Assembly (NCBI RefSeq): GCF_003945345.1
Contig: NZ_AP019308.1
Location: 682,001-746,000 of the forward strand
Source of the DNA: Paenibacillus baekrokdamisoli
Lineage (GTDB): Bacteria; Bacillota; Bacilli; Paenibacillales; Paenibacillaceae
DNA: 64,000 nt
Direction of reading: 5' to 3'
The position numbers and the translations under genes were made by a program. The notes under the pieces are model-generated. The model was not told where the DNA came from. It was given only the letters and a program-made list of their open reading frames with translations, and did not search any database. Below, piece by piece: positions 8,608 to 17,575 of the stretch (positions are counted from its first letter, which is position 1; every line of letters starts with the position of its first letter).

Positions 8608-9399
8608 ATGGGAGAAGCAATTGTAGTCACATCTGGAAAAGGCGGAGTTGGCAAGACAACAACTTCCGCGAATGTAGGAACAGCTTTGGCGCTATTGGGC
8701 AAAAAGGTATGTATGGTTGATACCGACATTGGTCTGCGTAATTTAGATGTTGTGATGGGCCTTGAGAACCGTATTATTTATGACCTTATCGATGTTGCTG
8801 AGGGGCGCTGCCGTCTTAATCAAGCACTAGTGAAGGATAAACGATTCGATGAATTGTATATGCTGCCGGCTGCTCAAACAAAGGACAAGCATGATGTAAC
8901 CCCGGAACAGGTCCGAGATATGGTTCTCGAGCTTAAGAAGGATTTTGATTATGTGATTATTGATTGCCCAGCAGGAATCGAGCAGGGTTTCCGCAATGCG
9001 GTAGCCGGAGCTGACCGTGCAATTGTCGTGACAACGCCAGAGAACGCAGCTGTTCGTGATGCAGACCGTGTCATTGGCTTACTAGAGAAGTCACAAGTGC
9101 CGTCTAGACTTGTTATTAACCGGATTCGGGCAAATATGGTCCGGAGTGGTGAGATGCTGGATATTGATGAGATTTGCCAAGTACTTGCAGTTGATTTATT
9201 AGGTATTGTACCAGATGATGAGAAGGTCATTAAATCTGCGAATGCAGGTGAACCTACAGTAATGGATCCCACTTCTCGCGCAGCGATTGCTTATCGTAAT
9301 ATCGCACGCAGAATGTTGGGGGATATGGTGCCGCTTATGCCGCTTGAAGAGAAATCCAGTACATTCAAGAGATTTCGTAAGTTCCTTGGAATAGGATGA
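8608..9399 (+). CDS. minD: Septum site-determining ATPase MinD
   Basis: 263 residues with the deviant Walker A motif KGGVGKTT (11-18), the VDTDIGLRNLD switch and a C-terminal amphipathic helix (around KRFRKFLGIG) that docks ATP-bound MinD to the membrane and recruits MinC. The pair prevents polar division and, in sporulating Bacillales, influences asymmetric septation. The ATG at 8608 follows a GGGGA site. Confidence 0.97.
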   Translation: MGEAIVVTSGKGGVGKTTTSANVGTALALLGKKVCMVDTDIGLRNLDVVMGLENRIIYDLIDVAEGRCRLNQALVKDKRFDELYMLPAAQTKDKHDVTPEQVRDMVLELKKDFDYVIIDCPAGIEQGFRNAVAGADRAIVVTTPENAAVRDADRVIGLLEKSQVPSRLVINRIRANMVRSGEMLDIDEICQVLAVDLLGIVPDDEKVIKSANAGEPTVMDPTSRAAIAYRNIARRMLGDMVPLMPLEEKSSTFKRFRKFLGIG

Positions 9400-9406
9400 G
9401 TAAAAA

Positions 9407-10555
9407 GTGTTCAATAAACTGAAGAAACTAGACATCGGCATCATACTCATTCTGCTGGCACTGATGGTAGTCAGCACGCTGCTTGTTCATAGTGCAACGT
9501 ACGGGAATCCTGGTTATGCGGATTATGATGTCAAAACAGTCCTCTTTTTCGGACTCGGCTTTATAGTCGTCATTCTCGTTACGATGATTGATTACCGTGT
9601 TTTCCTGAAATCCTGGTTGTTTTTATACTTGCTTGGCAATGTGCTGCTGGTTGTCGTCTTCTTGACAGCTCCTGTTATTAATGGTGCCAGAGCATGGTTC
9701 CAATTGCCAGGAGGCCTGCAGTTTCAGCCTGCTGAGATGGTCAAGATTATTTTGATCATCATGACTGCCCATTTGATGGGGAAAAGGCAAGGCGACACCC
9801 TTAGAGCTAGTAAAGATTTACTCGTTATCGCTGCGCTATCATTCGTTCCGTTTATGCTTGTTATGATCCAACCGGATCTTGGTAATGCCATTATCTACCT
9901 GGTTATTCTGCTTGGTATGCTCTGGATTGGTAACGTTAAATATTCGCATGTATTACTAGGACTTACGATTATTATCGGGGGATTATTCTTATTCATATTC
10001 CTCTTTAATACGTACAATAAACCAATTCATGACTATTTGTACGATCATGACAAAGTGCATTGGTACGAGCGGATTAATGGCTTCGTCAACCCAGGGACAG
10101 CTTCCGAGAAAGAGATCTATCAGGCGAGTAAAGCAAAGATAGCGATTGGCTCCGGCGGCTTGACAGGTGATGGCTATATGAAGGGCGAATCCAAGAATCG
10201 AAAGTTTATTCCTTATCCATACTCAGATGCGATCTTCGTTGTTATTGGTGAGGAATTCGGTTTCCAGGGTGCTGCTGTTGTACTCATGCTGTATTTCCTA
10301 CTCATTTATCGGATGATCATTATCGCCTTTCAGTGCTTTGACAGGAGAGGCTCCTTCATCATCGTCGGTATTGTGTCGATGTTTGTATTCCAGGTGTTCC
10401 AGAATATTGGAATGATGATTGGTCTTATGCCAATTACAGGTATTACACTCCCTTTTATCAGCTATGGAGGTACTTCACTTCTACTCAATATGATCTGCAT
10501 CGGTCTTGTATTTAGCGTTAAAGCTCATCAAGAAAAATATGAAATGGCTACATAA
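9407..10555 (+). CDS. rodA: SEDS-family glycosyltransferase, RodA-like
   Basis: A 382-residue polytopic membrane protein of the FtsW/RodA/SpoVE family. It shows the family signatures INGARAWFQLPGGLQFQPAE near residue 90 and LPFISYGGTSLL near the C-terminus. SEDS proteins polymerise lipid II together with a class B PBP. Location directly after minCD and close to mreBCD favours the elongation (RodA) role over FtsW or SpoVE. It begins at GTG 9407, seven bases after the minD stop, with GGATGAG overlapping that stop. A terminator follows. Confidence 0.88.
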   Translation: MFNKLKKLDIGIILILLALMVVSTLLVHSATYGNPGYADYDVKTVLFFGLGFIVVILVTMIDYRVFLKSWLFLYLLGNVLLVVVFLTAPVINGARAWFQLPGGLQFQPAEMVKIILIIMTAHLMGKRQGDTLRASKDLLVIAALSFVPFMLVMIQPDLGNAIIYLVILLGMLWIGNVKYSHVLLGLTIIIGGLFLFIFLFNTYNKPIHDYLYDHDKVHWYERINGFVNPGTASEKEIYQASKAKIAIGSGGLTGDGYMKGESKNRKFIPYPYSDAIFVVIGEEFGFQGAAVVLMLYFLLIYRMIIIAFQCFDRRGSFIIVGIVSMFVFQVFQNIGMMIGLMPITGITLPFISYGGTSLLLNMICIGLVFSVKAHQEKYEMAT

Positions 10556-10587
10556 CCGTTTAGCGAATCCCGCTAAGCGGTTTTTTG
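10556..10587 (+). terminator. Rho-independent terminator after rodA
   Basis: A 10-bp stem CCGTTTAGCG/CGCTAAGCGG with a five-base loop is followed immediately by six Ts, closing the mre-min-rodA unit. Confidence 0.85.
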
Positions 10588-10686
10588 TTTGTCCCATGCA
10601 GCTTGTATCTTTTTCACGTCAACATAAAGAAGCCCTCCTTCTCATATAAATAAGGCGAACAAGCTTTATAGATGGAGGGATGAGCC

Positions 10687-11652
10687 ATGGAGACGAAGAA
10701 CGGAATCCGTCAGCGTCGGCAAGAGCGGATACGCCGGATCATGGACAATAGTCAGTTAGCACCAGGATTACAGCATATTCGCGAGCCTGAAAGTGCCGTG
10801 GACTTTATCCAACAGGCATTGCCTACCGAACCGTTAATTCGAGAGAGTAATGACCGTAATCGTGAGAGGGAGGGTGGGCTCGGAGCTCGTGAGCAGGACC
10901 CTGAACGACTATGGAAGGCTCAATCGAATCCGTGGGAAAGTGCGGGTTGGAGACTAGCTCCTGCTTCGAGTAAAGAGAGTAGAAAAGCTCCATCTGGCAG
11001 CGGAAATAAACCAAGCCCAAACTATAGATTTATAGTAAGAGGGCTATTTATTCAAACGATGATCTCGTTAGCTTTGTTTATCATTTTATTCGTAATGTTT
11101 CGTATGGATAATCCGATGGCTAAGCAAGGCCAACAGGTCGTTACAGCTGCTTTAACGGAACAGATCAATTTCGATTCTGCAGCGAATTGGTACAAGCAGG
11201 TTTTCTCAGGAGCACCTTCATTTATTCCGATGTTTGGAAGCGATAAAGAGAAAGAATCAAAGCTAGCGGAAGGGGTCATGGAGTTATCGATTGTAGCCCC
11301 CCTATCCAAGGGCGCGGTGGTCCGAAGCTTTGCGGAAACGTTAAGTGGCGTGGAAATTGCGGGCGAATCTCAGGAAGCCGTTCTTGCAGCTGAAGTTGGC
11401 CGGGTATTGCTCGTGACGGATGATGAGAGGACGGGGAAAACGATCGTCATTCAGCATGCCGATAATCGTGTTACTGTTTATGGGCGACTGGGACAGGTAG
11501 CGACAGCGGTTAATGATTGGGTGGAAGCTGGACAAACTTTAGGCAAGCTTCCAGCTGCAGATGCAGCCGAGGGTGGGAAAAGCTTATTGTTTTTTGCCGT
11601 AAAGGAGAAAGGAGCGTACGTCAATCCTGCCGACGTCGTTCCGCTTGATTAG
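10687..11652 (+). CDS. spoIVFA: SpoIVFA-like M23-domain membrane protein
   Basis: A 321-residue protein with a long cytoplasmic N-terminus, one membrane segment (about 118-137, IQTMISLALFIILFVMF) and a C-terminal lysostaphin-type (M23) fold (TIVIQHADNRVTVYGRL, then AAEGGKSLLFFAVKEKGAYVNP). In B. subtilis SpoIVFA holds the protease SpoIVFB inactive together with BofA. The canonical zinc ligands of M23 peptidases are not evident, as expected for a regulatory member. GGAGGGA precedes the ATG. The gene overlaps spoIVFB by 8 bp. It should be mother-cell expressed; I see only a weak sigma-E-like CATATAAA upstream. Confidence 0.85.
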   Translation: METKNGIRQRRQERIRRIMDNSQLAPGLQHIREPESAVDFIQQALPTEPLIRESNDRNREREGGLGAREQDPERLWKAQSNPWESAGWRLAPASSKESRKAPSGSGNKPSPNYRFIVRGLFIQTMISLALFIILFVMFRMDNPMAKQGQQVVTAALTEQINFDSAANWYKQVFSGAPSFIPMFGSDKEKESKLAEGVMELSIVAPLSKGAVVRSFAETLSGVEIAGESQEAVLAAEVGRVLLVTDDERTGKTIVIQHADNRVTVYGRLGQVATAVNDWVEAGQTLGKLPAADAAEGGKSLLFFAVKEKGAYVNPADVVPLD

Positions 11653-12529
11653 AGTTGCTGGCATAACGTGGTCGATCCATCCCTTATTCGTATTAGTGAT
11701 GATGGCTTCCGTAATGACAGGCTACTTCGTGGAGCTGATCACGTTATTTGCCATTGTGTTCGTGCATGAGCTGGGTCATGTCATTACGGCTCGGGGGTTC
11801 GGTTGGACGGTGCGGGAAGTGAAGCTGCTGCCGTTTGGAGGCGTAGCTGAGGTAGAGGAAGCGGGCAGTTTGCCTTCTAAAGAAGATGCTATTGTTGCAA
11901 TCGCCGGGCCTCTTCAAAACGTATGGATGGGCGCGGTCGCATGGACATTCGGTCAGCTTGGCTTATGGAATGTCGAATGGTCTGATTATGTATGGAGAGC
12001 GAATGTAATGATCGGGTTATTTAATCTACTTCCGATCCTTCCTCTAGATGGTGGGAAACTGATGCAAGCAGCCTTGAGCCAAACGCTTGCGTTTCATCAA
12101 ACTTTAGTGTGGGCAATAAGAATCAGTCTTGTTTTAAGTATCATTATGATTGGTTATGCCATTGTTCCGGTCGTTTATTCCGGTGGGATGGGCATTCAAT
12201 TTAATTTATTAACAGTCGGCCTTTTTTTATTCTTCACGAATTGGACGGCCTATCGGCATATCCCTTTTCTATTTCTCCGTTTTCTAACCAATCGAGAAAT
12301 GGCCTCGTCTCGGTCCATTACTAAGGGGGCATGGGCACTTCCAATCATCGTTAATAAGCGGCATACCGTTTCAGCAGCCTTGCGACTATTTAAGCGTGAT
12401 AGCTACCATTTAGTCATTGTGATGGAGGAGCAAGGGCGGATTCTAGCCGTTCTTCCAGAGCAAAGAGTAGTGAATGGATTTTTGTCAGATGGAAAAGCGG
12501 ATCGTGCAGTTTTGGATCTTTTCATGTAA
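11645..12529 (+). CDS. spoIVFB: Site-2 protease SpoIVFB (pro-sigma-K processing)
   Basis: A 294-residue polytopic intramembrane metalloprotease with the zinc motif HELGH at 41-45 and the third ligand region NLLPILPLDGGK at 127-138, both at the spacing seen in the B. subtilis enzyme. The C-terminal cytoplasmic part is a CBS-like region that senses ATP in the family. It cleaves pro-sigma-K in the outer forespore membrane. The TTG start lies inside the end of spoIVFA, giving an 8-bp overlap and probable coupling. Confidence 0.93.
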   Translation: MIRVAGITWSIHPLFVLVMMASVMTGYFVELITLFAIVFVHELGHVITARGFGWTVREVKLLPFGGVAEVEEAGSLPSKEDAIVAIAGPLQNVWMGAVAWTFGQLGLWNVEWSDYVWRANVMIGLFNLLPILPLDGGKLMQAALSQTLAFHQTLVWAIRISLVLSIIMIGYAIVPVVYSGGMGIQFNLLTVGLFLFFTNWTAYRHIPFLFLRFLTNREMASSRSITKGAWALPIIVNKRHTVSAALRLFKRDSYHLVIVMEEQGRILAVLPEQRVVNGFLSDGKADRAVLDLFM

Positions 12530-12568
12530 AATAAATAAAAAAGACGGATACGGCAGGAGGTTGATAGG

Positions 12569-13804
12569 ATGAAACGAATGATCGTTCACGGTCAAAAGGA
12601 GCTGCTCCAAATCGCGGTTGTTGATGAAGGTCGCTTGATTGAATTTTATATGGAGCAATCAGAAAACGCCGGACAATTAGTGGGTAGTGTCTTTAAAGGT
12701 CGGATTGTTAATGTGCTCCCAGGCATGCAAGCGGCTTTCGTCGATATCGGACTCGCCAAGAATGCCTTCCTATACATTGATGATGTTTTGCATCCACATC
12801 TAGAACGTCAACCGTTAGTAAAACCAGCAATAGACCAGCTGCTCAAGGTCGGACAAGAAATTGTCGTTCAAGTGATGAAAGAACCGCTAGGAAGCAAAGG
12901 AGCGCGTGTTACGACGCACTTCTCGCTTCCTGGTCGATTCCTTGTGTACATGCCTCATGCGGATTATGTGGGTGTATCCAAGAAAGTAAATGGAGAGCAT
13001 GAGCGGGGAAGAATGCGCATCGTCGGTGAATCTATTCGGCAGCAGGGTGAAGGTGTTATTATGCGAACGGCTGCCGAAGGAGAGAGCAATGAATCACTAA
13101 AGGCAGATGTGAAGTTTCTACGGGAGCTATGGCAGGGGATTGAAGCCCTTGCGGTTACTGCCTCCTCACCGATTGAATTGCATCGTGAAGCCGATTTGGT
13201 GCATCGATTAGTCCGGGACTTGCTCACAACGGAAATGGATGAGGTATGGATTGACGATCAGGCAAGCTATCAAAAAACCGAGTCCATCATGAAGCAGATG
13301 GCACCATCCATGGTTGCACGTATGCGTTTATTCGAGATGCAAGGATCAGCCACGTTATTCCAACAATACCGGATTGACGAGCAGCTGCATGAGGCATTTG
13401 AAAGGCGCATTCGACTTCATAACGGCGGGGATCTTGTGCTGGATCAGACGGAAGCGTTGACGGTCATAGACGTCAACACCGGTAAGTTTGTAGGTACAAG
13501 TGACCTAGAGGATACGGTGTTTCGGACCAACATGGAAGCGGTGGATCAAATCGCGCGGCTCATTCGGCTTCGAGATATTGGCGGCATCATTATCATTGAT
13601 TTCATTGATATGGAGCTGGAGGAGCACCGGAATCAAATTATACAAAGGCTTGAGCTGCTGATTCGTCAAGATAGAACGAGATGTCAGGTCGTAGGATGGA
13701 CAAGACTTGGTTTAGTAGAAATAACTCGTAAAAAGGTACGCGAGCATGCGATGACTAAGATGTTAGAAACATGCCCGATTTGTAAAGGCAGGGGGAAAAT
13801 ATAA
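12569..13804 (+). CDS. rng: Ribonuclease G/E family endoribonuclease
   Basis: 411 residues: an S1 RNA-binding domain near the N-terminus (VGSVFKGRIVNVLPGMQAAF, about 37-120), the catalytic DNase-I-like region with metal-binding aspartates in VIDVNTGKF (about 300) and IIIDFIDME (about 343), and the zinc-link CPICKGRG at the extreme C-terminus. The length matches RNase G rather than RNase E, as the degradosome scaffold is absent. In the family it cleaves single-stranded AU-rich RNA 5' to structures. B. subtilis lacks it; many Paenibacillaceae and Clostridia place it before rplU. Confidence 0.92.
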   Translation: MKRMIVHGQKELLQIAVVDEGRLIEFYMEQSENAGQLVGSVFKGRIVNVLPGMQAAFVDIGLAKNAFLYIDDVLHPHLERQPLVKPAIDQLLKVGQEIVVQVMKEPLGSKGARVTTHFSLPGRFLVYMPHADYVGVSKKVNGEHERGRMRIVGESIRQQGEGVIMRTAAEGESNESLKADVKFLRELWQGIEALAVTASSPIELHREADLVHRLVRDLLTTEMDEVWIDDQASYQKTESIMKQMAPSMVARMRLFEMQGSATLFQQYRIDEQLHEAFERRIRLHNGGDLVLDQTEALTVIDVNTGKFVGTSDLEDTVFRTNMEAVDQIARLIRLRDIGGIIIIDFIDMELEEHRNQIIQRLELLIRQDRTRCQVVGWTRLGLVEITRKKVREHAMTKMLETCPICKGRGKI

Positions 13805-13822
13805 AGGAAGACATTCGATCCT

Positions 13823-15193
13823 TTAGAAAAGCCAGCTGACCCAATAGTAGAGGACAAATAGCGTAAATAATACGGTTGGCGGTATTACAAGTATAGTTAT
13901 CCTTGTATAATCCTTCCAATGGATTTTCACCTTATTTTTTCTTAAGATATGCATCCAAATAAGGGACGCCAAGGTGCCTATAGGAAGCAGCAAGGACCCG
14001 ATATCACTGCCAACTACATTGGCTAAATAAGCGATTTTCAGAGTGAGTGGATCAAGGTTCATCTCCGTTAAGGTTAAGGTTCCAATCATGAGCGCCGGAT
14101 GATTGTTGAACAAAGTGGACATGAGGCTTTGGACACCTCCCATGATTAAGCTGGCATTGAGCAGACTGCCGTTAACAATTGGCTGGAAGTAGGTCACAAG
14201 CCAATGGGTGAATCCGATATTATGAATGCCATAAATGATGATATACATGCCGAATGCAAAAACAAGAATATGCCAAGGTGTCTTCTTGATCATATCGGTC
14301 GGAGGGATTTTTAAGTTATACCATCTCCAGCCGAGAAGGACAGCGGATCCGATCACGGAGACAATCTCAATCGGAATTGATAGATAAGAGGCAACAAATA
14401 AGCTCACACGAACAAAGAATACAAAAAGCAGTACTTTTTGCATAAACCGTGTCCGCTGCTTGGTGGTCATGCTTGTAATTTTGGTTTCGGCGTTCTCCTT
14501 TAAAGGGTGGTGCCAAGCATGATGGTTATGGGACCAGAGCTTGCCGTGAATAACAGGCAGTCGGGCCGGAAGAGAGCGATAGCAGATTAGGAAGAGCAGG
14601 AGAACCATGAATAGAAGACCGAGTGTAGCAGGTACGAACATCATAAGGGTATGCATGTACAAGCTCATATGAACGATTTTTAGTGCAATTAAATTAACGA
14701 TGTTGCTTACTCCGATAGGGGCACTTGAAGCAGTTGCGACGAGAGCGCCAGAAAGAAGGTAAGGTATTTTTTGATGATTCTTCAATCCTAAGTTTTGCAG
14801 CAGGATGAGCAGAATCGGCGTTGTTATGAGAATGCTTCCGTCGTTATTAAAGAAGAGGGTCATCAAAAAGCAAATTAAATTGACATACCAGAACAAACGT
14901 ATCCCCGATCCCTTTGCCCTTGCAGCTAGTCCTTCTGCCGCCCAAATAAAAAAGCCGAAGCTCTCCAGCACGACAGCCATAACAATCGTAGCCATAATAG
15001 TGATAGCTGCACCACTGACAGTTGCACTAATTTGTCCAAAATCAGCCAAGGAAACAGTCCCGCTAATTAGGACGAGCAAGGCCCCCAGAGAGGAAGGAAT
15101 GGCTTCATTGATATCTTTGGGTCTCCATAGAATCAGAATCACGGTCATAATAAACGCAAAAATAGTGATACTCGTTGCTACTGAGCCATACAT
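13823..15193 (-). CDS. ArsB/ion-transporter superfamily membrane protein
   Basis: A 456-residue protein with about eleven hydrophobic segments. The region FFNNDGSILITTPILLILL and the later SLMSTLFNNHPALMIGTL form the paired re-entrant Asn-rich motifs of the ArsB/NhaD/citrate-type ion transporter superfamily. Arsenite efflux is a family possibility, but no arsenic-resistance neighbours (arsR, arsC) are present, so the substrate is undetermined. It is on the minus strand inside an otherwise plus-strand block. A site GGGGTGA precedes the ATG. A small ORF lies just upstream, 49 bp away, and is probably co-transcribed. Confidence 0.8.
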   Translation of the reverse strand: MYGSVATSITIFAFIMTVILILWRPKDINEAIPSSLGALLVLISGTVSLADFGQISATVSGAAITIMATIVMAVVLESFGFFIWAAEGLAARAKGSGIRLFWYVNLICFLMTLFFNNDGSILITTPILLILLQNLGLKNHQKIPYLLSGALVATASSAPIGVSNIVNLIALKIVHMSLYMHTLMMFVPATLGLLFMVLLLFLICYRSLPARLPVIHGKLWSHNHHAWHHPLKENAETKITSMTTKQRTRFMQKVLLFVFFVRVSLFVASYLSIPIEIVSVIGSAVLLGWRWYNLKIPPTDMIKKTPWHILVFAFGMYIIIYGIHNIGFTHWLVTYFQPIVNGSLLNASLIMGGVQSLMSTLFNNHPALMIGTLTLTEMNLDPLTLKIAYLANVVGSDIGSLLLPIGTLASLIWMHILRKNKVKIHWKDYTRITILVIPPTVLFTLFVLYYWVSWLF

Positions 15194-15242
15194 AGTTAAG
15201 ATTCACCCCTGACTGAACTCGTTTGATTAACTGAAATTGCAG

Positions 15243-15389
15243 TTATGATGATATTTCTGTTAGCATGATGATTCCAGCTTCTTCCTCCTGTTCTTTTTGA
15301 TAGACCATTACATAATCAGGATCGGGTGGTTGTAGTAAAAAGAACAACAAACAACCTGCGATAGCAATAATCATGAGCACAATAATCAA
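15243..15389 (-). CDS. Small membrane protein, 48 residues
   Basis: This short ORF starts at TTG 15389 with a strong ribosome binding site, GGGAGG, ending 8 nt upstream. The predicted product has one hydrophobic helix (residues 2-19, containing IAGC at 10-13), then PPDPDY and an acidic tail (KEQEEEAG). IAGC resembles a lipobox, but the residues after Cys are hydrophobic and no basic residues precede it, so a simple membrane-spanning microprotein is more likely. It lies 49 bp upstream of the ArsB-type transporter in the same orientation, which suggests a transporter-associated peptide. Function unknown. Confidence 0.6.
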   Translation of the reverse strand: MIIVLMIIAIAGCLLFFLLQPPDPDYVMVYQKEQEEEAGIIMLTEISS

Positions 15390-15527
15390 TGAGTTCGCCT
15401 CCCTTGGCAGTTATACGAATCTATCATTTGTCTTGGATAGATGTTCATACTTCAATATATGAGAGATTAATAGTAAGGGTATAGTCGACAATCCTATGAG
15501 CGAGAATATCTTTCATTTTATTTTTGT

Positions 15528-15556
15528 TTGCTATTGAACATCTCCTGTGCTAAAAT
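15528..15556 (+). promoter_or_regulatory. Probable sigma-A promoter for rplU
   Basis: TTGCTA (15528-15533), a 17-bp spacer and TAAAAT (15551-15556). It lies about 135 bp ahead of rplU, leaving room for the leader RNA described next. Confidence 0.65.
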
Positions 15557-15559
15557 ACT

Positions 15560-15680
15560 ATGGTGCATGAGAAGGTGTTAAAGCCTATCATCCATTTACC
15601 GCACAGAACAGGTCTACAAGCGCGCAGCGGTTTCATTACCGGCGACACCTGCCTCAGGCGAGTCTTCGAAAATAAGGAGG
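15560..15680 (+). ncRNA. Ribosomal protein L21 leader (autoregulatory)
   Basis: The 5' untranslated region of rplU contains the block GAACAGGTCTACAAGCGCGC and GGTTTCATTACCGG, which resembles the conserved L21 leader of Firmicutes (Rfam L21_leader). In that family the structured RNA is thought to bind L21 and control the rplU-prp-rpmA operon. Boundaries are estimated from the promoter and the ribosome binding site AAGGAGGTG; identification is from memory of the motif. Confidence 0.65.
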
Positions 15681-15690
15681 TGCAACACAC

Positions 15691-16002
15691 ATGTTTGCGA
15701 TTATTGAAACTGGCGGAAAACAGTATAAAGTTCAAGAGGGCGATGTTCTATACATCGAGAAATTGAACGCTTTCGAAGGTGAGGACTTTACGTTCGACCG
15801 GGTATTGGCTGTAACTAAAGGCGACGAGTTTGTAACAGGTACACCGGTTATTGCCGGCGCTACTGTAACAGCTAAAGTCGAGAAACACGGCAGAGGACAA
15901 AAAATCATCGTTTACAAATACAAAGCGAAGAAAAACTACCGCCGTAAGCAAGGTCATCGTCAGCCTTACTCCAAAGTAACGATTGGCAAAATCCAAGCTT
16001 AA
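15691..16002 (+). CDS. rplU: 50S ribosomal protein L21
   Basis: 103 residues, starting [18 protein letters not shown] and containing the family signature [21 protein letters not shown]21 binds 23S rRNA. A consensus AAGGAGG precedes the ATG. First gene of rplU-prp-rpmA. Confidence 0.98.
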   Translation: MFAIIETGGKQYKVQEGDVLYIEKLNAFEGEDFTFDRVLAVTKGDEFVTGTPVIAGATVTAKVEKHGRGQKIIVYKYKAKKNYRRKQGHRQPYSKVTIGKIQA

Positions 16003-16013
16003 GAGGTTAAATT

Positions 16014-16355
16014 ATGATAACGGTCACCATTGTGCGGCAATCCGCCGACGATAAACAGATCGTGTCGTTTGCAATTGAGGGACATGCCAAGTTTGCGAAT
16101 CCGGGCAAAGATATTATTTGTGCGGGTGTATCAGCCGTCTCGGTTGGTACGGTGAACGCCATTGAACAGCTGGCTGGCCTTGCGCTTCCAGCTTCAATGA
16201 AGAACGGCTGGCTCCAATCGGATATTCCTCTGCAATCGGACCCCTCAGTTAATGAGCGAGTACAACTGCTTTTGGAATCTATGATTGTGATGCTGAATAC
16301 AATTGCTGCCTCATACGGTAAGTACGTTGTTATTCGTCACAAAATTTTTGAATGA
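16014..16355 (+). CDS. prp: Ribosomal-processing cysteine protease Prp
   Basis: A 113-residue protease of the YsxB/Prp family with the catalytic dyad visible as His24 (in [12 protein letters not shown]) and Cys36 (in [10 protein letters not shown]). In Firmicutes, Prp removes the N-terminal extension of L27. Its substrate gene rpmA follows directly, and that gene does encode the cleavable extension. The gene starts 11 bp after rplU. Confidence 0.93.
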   Translation: MITVTIVRQSADDKQIVSFAIEGHAKFANPGKDIICAGVSAVSVGTVNAIEQLAGLALPASMKNGWLQSDIPLQSDPSVNERVQLLLESMIVMLNTIAASYGKYVVIRHKIFE

Positions 16356-16369
16356 AGGAGGGAACAACT

Positions 16370-16681
16370 ATGTTGAAACTGAATCTTCAGCTATTCGCTT
16401 CGAAGAAAGGTGTAGGGTCCACGCGAAATGGACGTGACAGCCAATCGAAGCGTCTTGGCGCAAAACGTGCTGATGGTCAAGCGGTAACGGCGGGAAGCAT
16501 TCTATTTCGTCAACGCGGAACAAAAGTACATCCAGGTAACAACGTTGGTATCGGTAAAGACGACACTCTTTTCGCGAAAGTGGAAGGCGTCGTTAAGTTC
16601 GAACGTTGGGGACGCGATCGGAAGAAAGTAAGTGTCTACCCGATTGTTGCTGCTCCTGTAGCAGCAGCTTCTGAAATGTAA
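16370..16681 (+). CDS. rpmA: 50S ribosomal protein L27 with cleavable N-extension
   Basis: 103 residues. The start at 16370 gives [14 protein letters not shown], the Firmicutes L27 extension, expected to be cut by Prp after Phe9 to expose the Ala-Ser-Lys-Lys tail that reaches the peptidyl-transferase centre. AAGGAGGGA precedes this ATG; an ATG at 16352 overlaps the end of prp and is less likely. A strong terminator follows. Confidence 0.97.
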   Translation: MLKLNLQLFASKKGVGSTRNGRDSQSKRLGAKRADGQAVTAGSILFRQRGTKVHPGNNVGIGKDDTLFAKVEGVVKFERWGRDRKKVSVYPIVAAPVAAASEM

Positions 16682-16693
16682 TAATGGCTTTCG

Positions 16694-16731
16694 CCCCGGC
16701 CCTGCTTGCAGGACCGGGGTTTTCTTTTTTT
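16694..16731 (+). terminator. Terminator after rpmA
   Basis: A GC-rich hairpin (CCCCGGCCCTG paired with CAGGACCGGGG, loop CTTG) followed by TTTTCTTTTTTT. It separates the ribosomal genes from spo0B-obg. Confidence 0.92.
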
Positions 16732-16821
16732 CTTAGACAAGCCGATTGCTGGGATGAACTTTCACCTTTCTCGTGCTATACTATTTAAGGTTAGGAAAGA
16801 ACAGGAAAGTAGGATCGGCTC

Positions 16822-17559
16822 ATGAATCGCTTACGAATGACCAAGCACTACGCGGCTGCATCTGTCTTGCTGCCAACGGCTGCCGTTCTCATTTGGCGAT
16901 CCGAGCTTTGGCTGCTAACGGTTTTTATAGCTTGGATAGTAATAGCAGCTTTGCTCTGGGTATGGTGTGAACGTAAAGAACATGCATGGCGAATGGCGAG
17001 GTCCCTTCATGCCCTTCAGACGGCATCTATTAGAACCTTGAATCATCATCGTCATGATTGGATGAATGATCTTCAAGTGCTTTATGGATATATTCGAATG
17101 AATAAAGCGGATAAGACCGTTCAGTATGTGGAACAAATAAGAGATCGAATGATGACAGAAAGCAAGATAGCAAAGCTCGGCATTCCTTCGCTCGTAACGT
17201 TTATGCAATCGTTTCGTACGATGACGCATTCGCTGCAGTTTGAGGTCGGCATTGAAGGTGAGCTAAATTTGGCCGATTTGCCAATAGACGGTGAGCTAGC
17301 AGCGGAGACGATAGTGGAATTAATAAATGCTTATCGCTTCTCGGTCAAATCGGGAATGGGTGAAGTCGCTAAGCTGACTGTTGATTTGGTACTAGAAGAG
17401 AAGGCTCTTTCCGTATCGTTCCGTTACGAGGGCAGCTTGAATGATATGGGTGAATGGAAACAGAAATGCAAGCGCGCCCTTGAGGGATCTCCGCTCAAGC
17501 CGATCCATTCGGACCTATTGCCGGAGAATATGAACCTACAAGCGCAGCTTGTGAATTAA
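16822..17559 (+). CDS. spo0B: Spo0B-type sporulation phosphotransferase, membrane-anchored
   Basis: A 245-residue protein. The helix [18 protein letters not shown] holds the phosphoryl-accepting histidine, His78, equivalent to His30 in B. subtilis Spo0B (RHDWMN). The phosphorelay passes phosphate from Spo0F through this His to Spo0A. The C-terminal part is a degenerate histidine-kinase-like ATPase fold. Residues 12-48 form two hydrophobic segments that B. subtilis Spo0B lacks, so this version is probably membrane bound. obg follows after 16 bp, as in B. subtilis. Confidence 0.87.
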   Translation: MNRLRMTKHYAAASVLLPTAAVLIWRSELWLLTVFIAWIVIAALLWVWCERKEHAWRMARSLHALQTASIRTLNHHRHDWMNDLQVLYGYIRMNKADKTVQYVEQIRDRMMTESKIAKLGIPSLVTFMQSFRTMTHSLQFEVGIEGELNLADLPIDGELAAETIVELINAYRFSVKSGMGEVAKLTVDLVLEEKALSVSFRYEGSLNDMGEWKQKCKRALEGSPLKPIHSDLLPENMNLQAQLVN

Positions 17560-17575
17560 ACGGAGGCTAGGACAC

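Noticed and set aside
10620..10665. Sigma-E promoter for spoIVFA
   Set aside because: CATATAAA resembles the -10 but no convincing -35 at the right distance could be fixed.
13802..13826. Terminator TAAAGGA/TCCTTTA between rng and the ArsB-type gene
   Set aside because: Only a 7-bp A/T-rich stem with a weak T-run; not strong enough to list.
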